Origin: Thermococcus sp. CX2
Lineage (GTDB): Archaea > Methanobacteriota_B > Thermococci > Thermococcales > Thermococcaceae
Assembly (NCBI RefSeq): GCF_012027555.1
Contig: NZ_SNUQ01000001.1
Span: forward strand, 677,661-741,660
Reading direction: 5' to 3'
DNA: 64,000 bases
The translations under genes were made by a program, and so were the position numbers. Below the pieces are notes generated by a model that worked only from the letters and a program-made list of their open reading frames with translations, did no database searches and was not told the origin of the DNA. Positions 58,801 through 64,000 of the stretch are shown here, piece after piece (the stretch's first letter is position 1; the number at the start of each line of letters is the position of its first letter).

Positions 58801-61038
58801 GGCTCCCACAGCTTCATCGCTAATGGCTTCATCGTCCACAACACGGCCGCAGCCGTCCGCGACGAGTTCACGGGCTCCTGGGTTCTGGAGGCTGGTGTCT
58901 TGGTTCTCGCCGACGGCGGGTTTGCGTTAATCGACGAGTTCGACAAGATGAGCGACCGCGATAGGTCGGCAATCCACGAGGCGCTGGAGCAGCAGAGCTA
59001 CCACAAGGATTTCGAGCTCCTCTTGGCGGACGGAAGAAAGGTCAAAATCGGCGAGTTCGTTGACAGGCTCATCGAGGAGAACCGCGATAAGGTCATCCTC
59101 GGCAAGGACACCGAAATCCTGCCCGTCGATGACCTCTACCTCCTCGCCTACGACCTTGAAAAGAAGGAAATCGTGAAGGTGAAAGCCGACCGCGTGAGCA
59201 GGCACGTTGCCCCGGACCATTTCGTAAGACTCCACTTCAGCAACGGCAGAGAAATAACCGTAACGCCGGAACATCCCGTAATGGTGTGGGAGAACGGCAG
59301 AATCGTTGAGAAGCCAGCCGAGGAAGTCAAAGAGGAGTCCCTCGTCATTGGTGTTAAGTCGTATCCACTTCTCGGAAACGGGAAAAACGGAAAGGAGCTC
59401 GCGCTATCTCTGTTCAGTGAAAGAAATCGCTACAAGTTCAAGAAAGGAGTTCGCTTCCCCCCAGATGCCTTCAGGCTTAGCGAGGATGAGCTCAGAAAGT
59501 TCGTGAGGGTTATCTGGGAGCGCAGGAGAAGCAAGCTCAACGGAAAAACGTGCGTGAGATTCCCCACAAAAGGGCTTGCGGAGGACTTTCACGACATCCT
59601 GCTGCTCTTGGGAGTTGATTCCGTAGTACGCAGTGTTGGGGCCGCTTATGTGGTCCTCCCAAGAACCAGAGAAGCTGCCGAACGGTTCTCCAAGATAGTC
59701 AAAGAGGAATGCACAACGCCATATGAGGAGTACCTTCCAGGCGACTTCGCGAGGGCCGTTTTGAGGGCTATCAAAATCCTGAATCTCCGCATCCCGCACT
59801 CAGACCGCGTCAAGCTCTATCGGGACCCCGTGAAAAGGACCCTCGTGGAGAGATACCTGCAGGTTGCCAGAGAGAGAATCAGGGAGCTCAAGAACTTTGA
59901 AGAGGAACGTAACTATGAGGCGATTTTTGAAGTGCTCTCTGGGGCGAGGCTCTACAGGAAGTATGGCATCACTCCAAAGAGGCTGAAAAAACTGGCACTG
60001 GAGAACGTTGAGTGGGCAGTCAGAATAACACTTGACGAGGTAGAGCAGTTGATAGAAGCCGCCGAGCGGGAGCTCGCCCCCGTCGAGGAATACCTGAAGA
60101 GCAACGTCTGCTTCCATGTCGTTTCGAAAGTCAAGAAGATACCGAACACTGACTCCAAATGGGTCTATGATGTTACCGTCGAGCCTCACCACCTCTTCAT
60201 CTCCCACGGCCTGGTGCTCCACAACACGATAAGCATCTCTAAGGCCGGCATCACTGCGACGCTGAACGCAAGAACGACGGTTATAGCTGCTGCAAATCCA
60301 AAGTACGGCCGCTTCAACCGCCATAAGTCGCTCCCAGAACAGCTCGACCTCCCACCGACACTGCTCAGCCGTTTCGACCTCATCTTCCTGCTCCTCGACG
60401 AGCCGGACGAGAAAGTTGACTCATCCATAGCAGAGCACATCCTCAAGGTCAGGCGCGGAGAGGCAGAGGCTGTAACGCCCAAGATACCCTACGACCTCCT
60501 CAAGAAATACATCGCCTACGCGAGGAAAAACATCCATCCTGTGCTCAGCAAAGAGGCGATGGACGAGATAAAGCACTACTACGTGCGCATGAGGAAGGGC
60601 TTCAAGAAGAGCGGCGAAGAGGAAGGGGTTCAGCCGATTCCAATTACTGCAAGGCAGCTGGAGGCACTGATACGTCTCAGCGAGGCCCACGCGCGCATGA
60701 GGCTCAGTGAGACGGTGACGCGCGAAGACGCCAGGGAGGCCATACGCATCGTCGAGGAGATGATAAGGAAGATAGCCACCGATGAGGAGGGAACTCTGGA
60801 CGTCTCAATCCTCGAGGTCGGCAAGAGCTCTAAGAAGATAAACAAGATAGACAAGCTCATCGACATCATCAAGACCCTCGAAGGAGAGGGAGAGTTTGGC
60901 GCCCCAGAGGACAAGGTCATCGAGGCGGCGAAGCAGGCCGGACTGGGAAGCGAGAACGAGGTCAGGAAACTCTTGAACGACTTAAAGAGAGATGCAAGGA
61001 TATATGAACCGAGGGCTGGCTTCTACAGGGTGCTGTGA
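55852..61038 (+). CDS. mcm: MCM replicative helicase with two inteins
   Basis: The reading frame is 1728 codons; removing the inteins (635 and 410 aa) leaves 683 aa, normal for archaeal MCM. The N-terminal domain has a zinc site (CKDCGNEM and CDACGSRN). The AAA+ domain has Walker A GDPGVAKSQILRYVANLAPR, Walker B FALIDEFDKMSDRDRSAIHE and the arginine-finger region LPPTLLSRFDLIFLLLDEPD, followed by a C-terminal winged helix. It is the hexameric 3'-5' helicase at replication forks and acts with GINS. Both inteins sit in the ATPase core, so splicing is essential for activity. Confidence 0.97.
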   Translation: MDREEIIERYARFLREYVDDDGNEVYLNKLKDLLTVTPKRSLSIDWAHLNSYDPELAEELIKNPEESILAAEDAIQIVLREPPLLKEEEFKVHARFFNLPKTLLVKDLGSEHINRLIQVEGIITRVSEVKPYVERAVFVCKDCGNEMVRIQRPYENIVKPNKCDACGSRNIDLDVDKSKFINFQSFRLQDRPESLKGGQMPRFVDAILLDDLVDTALPGDRVVVTGILRVILEQKDKRPIFKKVLEVNHIEQLSKEIEELEITPEDEQKIRELAKRKDIVDAIVDSIAPAIWGHRTVKKGIALALFGGVQRTLPDGTKLRGESHVLLVGDPGVAKSQILRYVANLAPRAIYTSGKSSSAAGLCVAPDSIVVTDDGALEIGLLTECWMRESGSIEYSEGIEYSPFLGETVSIEKGRTEQAPLSRVWRLKAPERLIKVKTTTGKELILTPETKLRTIEKGTLKWIKAEDIKPDTYVATVRRIEVPEKRITALELLSDLDELVICGIKDKVRELIERACKNLGVTKRELARKLGVSEDEVYYNWVNQNARGNIRMKHLRELIELAEASWEEIEPECVSLQAGTGIKLPKYVDERLAYFAGLIAGDGDVSKSGWGVSIRFSNGSESMRKKFKSLAKELFDIEAKESRQSNSVPAVRFHSKIVAHLLEKLGIPPSPKSSHLDIAPQLMVAPEEVLAAFIRGLFDCDGTVVVREKGSSYIELDTTSERLAKKLQLALLRFGIVSHLRRRRRAGAISEINGKQVVSKHDRWELKVYGENIIKFAAFIGLEHPEKAEKLEKLMKALEGSKTDTNVDVVPEVGGLIKEIREFYGLSIEEAYGSNFGSAVERGKPISRRALQRVVERLKERTDISKIPIELPNELRLNIGHLIKPEELGMTYAEFYELFRRKRSRALPYGLLVKVAKIIKERDETTYREIVWTLSEISGKEERIRAKLSILEEIAHSDVLWEKVREIEVIESPYKYVYDLTVEGSHSFIANGFIVHNTAAAVRDEFTGSWVLEAGVLVLADGGFALIDEFDKMSDRDRSAIHEALEQQSYHKDFELLLADGRKVKIGEFVDRLIEENRDKVILGKDTEILPVDDLYLLAYDLEKKEIVKVKADRVSRHVAPDHFVRLHFSNGREITVTPEHPVMVWENGRIVEKPAEEVKEESLVIGVKSYPLLGNGKNGKELALSLFSERNRYKFKKGVRFPPDAFRLSEDELRKFVRVIWERRRSKLNGKTCVRFPTKGLAEDFHDILLLLGVDSVVRSVGAAYVVLPRTREAAERFSKIVKEECTTPYEEYLPGDFARAVLRAIKILNLRIPHSDRVKLYRDPVKRTLVERYLQVARERIRELKNFEEERNYEAIFEVLSGARLYRKYGITPKRLKKLALENVEWAVRITLDEVEQLIEAAERELAPVEEYLKSNVCFHVVSKVKKIPNTDSKWVYDVTVEPHHLFISHGLVLHNTISISKAGITATLNARTTVIAAANPKYGRFNRHKSLPEQLDLPPTLLSRFDLIFLLLDEPDEKVDSSIAEHILKVRRGEAEAVTPKIPYDLLKKYIAYARKNIHPVLSKEAMDEIKHYYVRMRKGFKKSGEEEGVQPIPITARQLEALIRLSEAHARMRLSETVTREDAREAIRIVEEMIRKIATDEEGTLDVSILEVGKSSKKINKIDKLIDIIKTLEGEGEFGAPEDKVIEAAKQAGLGSENEVRKLLNDLKRDARIYEPRAGFYRVL
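56938..58842 (+). mobile_element. MCM intein 1 (CDC21-a site) with LAGLIDADG homing endonuclease
   Basis: The intein spans residues 363-997 (635 aa) and is inserted after SSAAGL, directly before the TAAAVRDEF extein. It starts with Cys (CVAPDSIVV) and ends with HN followed by Thr. The endonuclease motifs YFAGLIAGDGDV and FIRGLFDCDGTV both keep their acidic residues, so the element may still be mobile. A helix-rich segment precedes them, and the C-terminal splicing part has YVYDLTVEGSHSFIANGFIV. Confidence 0.95.
58996..60225 (+). mobile_element. MCM intein 2 (CDC21-b site) with decayed endonuclease region
   Basis: The intein spans residues 1049-1458 (410 aa) and lies after EALEQQ and before TISISKAGI. 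It starts with Ser (SYHKDFELLLADGRK) and ends VLHN followed by Thr, with splicing motifs TPEHPVMVWENGRIVEKPA and WVYDVTVEPHHLFIS. The central region resembles half of a LAGLIDADG domain (LRKFVRVIWERRRSKLNG), but the acidic catalytic positions are lost. It can probably splice but not home. Only 51 extein residues separate it from intein 1. Confidence 0.93.
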
Positions 61039-61067
61039 TTTCTCCTTTATCCCACAACTCCAAAAGG

Positions 61068-61074
61068 TTATAAA
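61068..61074 (+). promoter_or_regulatory. TATA box of the aIF2-beta gene
   Basis: TTATAAA lies about 35-40 bases upstream of the GTG start at 61108, after a GGTTATAAACG stretch. Confidence 0.5.
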
Positions 61075-61107
61075 CGTCAAGGCCTAGGTTAGGTGGAGGT
61101 GAGGAAA

Positions 61108-61539
61108 GTGAGCAAGAAGAAGGTTGACTTTCACGATTTCGAAGGATTACTCGATAAAGCTTACGAGGAGCTTCCCGAAAACGTTAAGCATCACACCTCG
61201 AGGTTTGAGGTTCCGGCCGCAGTCGTCACGATAGAGGGCAACAAAACCATAATTGAGAACTTCAGGGACATAGCAGAGGCCATGAACCGCGACCCGAACC
61301 ATCTCCTCAAGTTCATCCTGCGCGAGGTGGCAACGGCTGGAACGCTCGAGGGAAGGCGCGTCGTCCTGCAGGGACGCTTTACGCCCTACCTCATAGCCAA
61401 CAAGATGAAGAAGTACCTCAAGGACTACGTCATCTGCCCGGTCTGCGGTTCACCAGATACGAAAATCATCAAGAAGGGACGCTTCCACTTCCTCAAGTGT
61501 GAGGCATGCGGTGCTGAAACACCGATTGCACACCTTTGA
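61108..61539 (+). CDS. translation initiation factor aIF2 beta subunit
   Basis: The product is 143 aa. It has [20 protein letters not shown], the [20 protein letters not shown] segment and a C-terminal zinc ribbon with [10 protein letters not shown] and CEACGAETP. With alpha and gamma subunits it delivers initiator tRNA to the small subunit. The GTG at 61108 follows GGAGGTGAGG; an upstream GTG at 61093 overlaps the SD. Confidence 0.95.
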   Translation: MSKKKVDFHDFEGLLDKAYEELPENVKHHTSRFEVPAAVVTIEGNKTIIENFRDIAEAMNRDPNHLLKFILREVATAGTLEGRRVVLQGRFTPYLIANKMKKYLKDYVICPVCGSPDTKIIKKGRFHFLKCEACGAETPIAHL

Positions 61540-61621
61540 GGCATTTTTTATCATCCTTTGGCCCTTCGGGGCCGTCTTCAAGTTTTGAACAACCCGTTTC
61601 GCAGCTTTGGGGAGCAAAAAT

Positions 61622-61634
61622 CCTTTTAAACTTT
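61622..61634 (+). promoter_or_regulatory. TATA-like element of the decarboxylase operon
   Basis: CTTTTAAACTTTA lies about 50 bases upstream of the ATG at 61681. Confidence 0.45.
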
Positions 61635-61680
61635 ACAAACTACAACCACCAGACACTCTCAGCTGTTAGGGGGAGTTCTC

Positions 61681-63249
61681 ATGAGCATGGAGGAAAAGGT
61701 TAACGAGCTTTACGAGCGGAAGAAGAAGATTCTTGAAATGGGTGGCGAAAAGGCTGTCGAGAAACAGCACGCCAAGGGCAAGCTCACCGCCCGTGAGAGG
61801 ATTGAAAGGCTCCTTGACCCAGGGAGCTTCGTTGAAATCGGCACCTTCGTCAAGCACCGCGGAACGGAGTTCGGTTTGGACAAGAAGGAATTGCCAGCGG
61901 ATGGAGTTATCACCGGCTACGGAACCATCGACGGCAGGTTAGTTTTCGTTTACGCGCAGGACTTCACCGTTATGGGCGGTTCCCTCGGCGAGATGCATGC
62001 GGCAAAGATAAAGCGCATCATGGAGCTTGCTTTAGAGGCCGGTGCCCCAGTTATTGGCCTCAACGATTCTGGAGGAGCAAGGATTCAGGAGGGAGTTGAT
62101 TCGCTCAAGGGCTACGGCGAGATCTTCAAGATGAACACGATTCTGAGCGGCGTCGTTCCGCAGATTACAGCCATTATGGGTCCCTGTGCTGGAGGAGCCG
62201 TCTACAGCCCGGCCATTGGAGACTTCATCCTGATGGTGGATAACCCGGCGACCTTCATGTTCATCACCGGTCCGCAGGTCGTCAAGGCTGTAACCGGTGT
62301 CGAGGTTACCCCAGTCCAGCTCGGCGGAGCCATGGTGCACGCCCAGAGGGCTGGTCAGGCTCACCTCATAGGCAAGAGCGACGAGGAAGTTTTGGCGCTA
62401 ATAAGGCGCCTGATAAGCTACCTCCCGTCCAACAACATGGAGAAGCCACCGAGGGTTAAGACCAGTGATTTACCATTCAGAAAGACCGAGAGGCTCTACG
62501 AGATAGTCCCCGACGACCCGAACAAGGGCTACGACGTCAGGCAGGTCATCTACGAGATAGTTGACCGCGACGAGAACGGCAACCCAGACTTCCTGGAGAT
62601 ACTGCCCTACTTCGCGCCGAACGCCGTGGTCGGCTTTGGAAGGATGAACGGCCAGACCGTTGGAATAGTCGCCAACAACCCGATACACTTCGCAGGAGTT
62701 CTTGACATAGACAGTTCGGACAAGATAGCGCGCTTTGTTAGAACCTGCGACGCCTTCAACATACCCATTGTTACCCTCGTCGATGTTCCTGGCTATTTAC
62801 CCGGCACCCAGCAGGAGTACGGCGGAATCATAAGGCACGGCGCTAAAGTCCTCTACGCTTATTCCGAGGCCACCGTCCCGATGGTAACCGTCATCCTGAG
62901 GAAGGCCTACGGTGGTGCCTACATTGCCATGGGAAGCAAGCACCTCGGGGCTGACTTTGTCTTCGCCTGGCCGACCGCTGAGATAGCCGTCATGGGTCCG
63001 GAGGGTGCTGCCAATATCATATTCAGGAAGGAGATAGCCCAAGCCGAGAACCCTGAGGAGGTCAGGCAGGCGAAGATCAGGGAGTACCGCGAGAGGTTCG
63101 CCAACCCATACGTTGCAGCTGCAAGGGGATACATAGACGACGTCATCGACCCAGCCGAGACGAGAGCGAAGATAATACTCGCCCTCGAAGCCCTTGAGAG
63201 CAAGCGCGTCAAGCTACCACCCAAGAAGCACGGCAACATACCGCTGTGA
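61681..63249 (+). CDS. mmdA: acyl-CoA carboxyltransferase/decarboxylase alpha subunit (MmdA/PccB type)
   Basis: The product is 522 aa with both crotonase-like halves of the carboxyltransferase: LNDSGGARIQEGVDSLKGYG and MGPCAGGAVYSPAIGDFILM in the N-half, and VDVPGYLPGTQQEYGGIIRH and RKAYGGAYIAMGSKHLGADF in the C-half. It transfers CO2 between methylmalonyl-CoA (or propionyl-CoA) and biotin. GGGGGAG precedes the ATG. It opens an operon with delta and biotin-carrier subunits. Confidence 0.92.
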   Translation: MSMEEKVNELYERKKKILEMGGEKAVEKQHAKGKLTARERIERLLDPGSFVEIGTFVKHRGTEFGLDKKELPADGVITGYGTIDGRLVFVYAQDFTVMGGSLGEMHAAKIKRIMELALEAGAPVIGLNDSGGARIQEGVDSLKGYGEIFKMNTILSGVVPQITAIMGPCAGGAVYSPAIGDFILMVDNPATFMFITGPQVVKAVTGVEVTPVQLGGAMVHAQRAGQAHLIGKSDEEVLALIRRLISYLPSNNMEKPPRVKTSDLPFRKTERLYEIVPDDPNKGYDVRQVIYEIVDRDENGNPDFLEILPYFAPNAVVGFGRMNGQTVGIVANNPIHFAGVLDIDSSDKIARFVRTCDAFNIPIVTLVDVPGYLPGTQQEYGGIIRHGAKVLYAYSEATVPMVTVILRKAYGGAYIAMGSKHLGADFVFAWPTAEIAVMGPEGAANIIFRKEIAQAENPEEVRQAKIREYRERFANPYVAAARGYIDDVIDPAETRAKIILALEALESKRVKLPPKKHGNIPL

Positions 63250-63259
63250 GGTGTGAACC

Positions 63260-63634
63260 ATGGTAACAATAGCTGAGTTCATAGAGGGCCTCAACATAAC
63301 CGCCCTGGGAGTAACGGTGGTCTTCGCCGTTCTCACAATTTTGGCCCTTGTCCTTTACTTCGTCGGCTGGCTCGAGAGGAGGATCACAGAGAGAGAAACT
63401 CCCGCCCCTGCCCCAGTGAAGGTCGAGGAGACCAAGGTGGAAGAGAAGAATGAGATACCCCCAAGGGACCTGGCTATCATAACTGCCGCAATTCTGGCCT
63501 ACACCGCCGAGAAGGCCTCACAGCTGAGGCCCCTGCCCTTTAAGAGAAAAGTTTCTGATGCATGGCGCCTCTACGGCATCCAAACTACCATGGAAGAGGT
63601 TGAGGACTTCAACTACGAGATCGGGAAGTGGTGA
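63260..63634 (+). CDS. sodium-pump decarboxylase delta subunit (OadG/MmdD-like)
   Basis: The product is 124 aa: one N-terminal membrane span (ITALGVTVVFAVLTILALVL), a proline- and acid-rich linker (TPAPAPVKVEETKVEE) and a cytoplasmic C-terminal helix pair. This is the layout of OadG/MmdD membrane anchors that tie carboxyltransferase to the sodium-pumping beta subunit. It lies 10 bases after mmdA. It makes a sodium-translocating decarboxylase more likely than a soluble propionyl-CoA carboxylase. Confidence 0.85.
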   Translation: MVTIAEFIEGLNITALGVTVVFAVLTILALVLYFVGWLERRITERETPAPAPVKVEETKVEEKNEIPPRDLAIITAAILAYTAEKASQLRPLPFKRKVSDAWRLYGIQTTMEEVEDFNYEIGKW

Positions 63635-63636
63635 AA

Positions 63637-64000
63637 ATGACGAAGGTTAAGGTCATCGTTGATGGTGTCGAGTACGAGGTCGAGGTTGAAGAGCTCGGGA
63701 TGGGACGCTTCAGGGTATCCTTCGAGGACAAGAACTATGAGGTCGAGGCCAAAGGCTTGGGCATAGACCTGAGCGCCGTTTCCACAGCCGCTAGCGCTCC
63801 GAGTGTTTCTGTTTCTGCTCCTGCTCCTGTCCCGGCACCTGCACCCGCAGCACCAGCAGCGCCAACTCCAGCGCCGGCAGGTGAGGGAGTAGTTACTGCC
63901 CCAATGCCGGGCAAAATCATCAGGATATTAGTCAAGGAGGGCGATGAAGTCAAAACCGGCCAGGGACTACTCGTCCTCGAGGCCATGAAAATGGAAAATG
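63637..64000 (+). CDS. biotin carboxyl carrier (gamma) subunit, 3' end off the window
   Basis: The visible part has an N-terminal beta region (MTKVKVIVDGVEYEVEVEEL), a long Ala/Pro linker (about residues 50-85) and the biotinyl domain with APMPGKIIRILVKEGDEVKT and the biotin-lysine motif LEAMKMEN, where the window ends. Biotin would be attached to the Lys of AMKM by BirA-type ligase. GTGGTGA precedes the ATG. The beta subunit probably lies just outside. Confidence 0.92.
   Translation, partial: MTKVKVIVDGVEYEVEVEELGMGRFRVSFEDKNYEVEAKGLGIDLSAVSTAASAPSVSVSAPAPVPAPAPAAPAAPTPAPAGEGVVTAPMPGKIIRILVKEGDEVKTGQGLLVLEAMKMEN

Overview
The window is chromosomal DNA of a hyperthermophilic euryarchaeon of the order Thermococcales, most likely a Thermococcus. 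The evidence is the archaeal ribosomal-protein superoperon with eukaryote-type proteins (eL14, eL18, eL19, eL32, eL34, eL40, eS4), archaeal RNA polymerase subunits K, N and D, a sulfhydrogenase II/SudAB cluster, a two-intein MCM and archaeal TATA boxes. Typical coding lines are about 55% G+C. Start codons usually follow GGTGA-type Shine-Dalgarno (SD) sites, and many genes overlap by 1-4 bases.

1-10 kb: an MTA phosphorylase fragment, a helical-repeat protein, a DUF89 protein, the SRP54/RAM-domain/CxxxCxxCC operon, a GfcR-like regulator, an Lrp regulator, tRNA-Arg, a metallophosphoesterase-fold protein that has lost its metal ligands, a flippase-like protein, a FUN14 protein and a PadR regulator. 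Two microprotein genes (37 and 28 aa) also lie here.

10-41 kb: almost entirely translation, transcription and secretion genes on the minus strand. In transcription order: uL16, RNA ligase, SPOUT methyltransferase, uL3 to uL15, SecY, adenylate kinase, a DUF106 protein, eL34, Cmk, eL14, an SDR, Cbf5, an island, a methyltransferase, tRNA-Ser, uS13, uS4, uS11, RpoD, tRNA-Leu, eL18, uL13, uS9, RpoN, tRNA-Pro, RpoK, an enolase-like pseudoenzyme, uS2, tRNA-Leu and eL40. Four of the five tRNA genes lie between these genes.

16.9-19.9 kb: a low-G+C island breaks the ribosomal cluster between cbf5 and the methyltransferase/tRNA-Ser/uS13 block. It encodes a 320-aa secreted precursor with about 14 N-glycosylation sequons and a hydrophobic, Gly-rich C-terminal tail of about 71 residues holding exactly ten cysteines. 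Three small membrane proteins follow on the same strand. About 1 kb of non-coding DNA upstream carries perfect hairpins and repeats. The layout resembles the halocin C8 precursor and is my main candidate for an undescribed system, namely an archaeocin-like peptide with its own immunity or export proteins.

41-55 kb: an MFS transporter, a class V aminotransferase, a membrane protein, an orphan VirB11-like ATPase, archaeal asparagine synthetase, and divergent sudBA and shyBGDA operons. The 150-bp region between those two operons holds a perfect symmetric SurR-type site. After it come a TatD-like hydrolase, RtcA and a metallophosphoesterase with intact motifs.

55-64 kb: Gins23 with MCM (inteins of 635 and 410 aa), aIF2-beta, and the start of a biotin-dependent sodium-pump decarboxylase operon cut by the window end.
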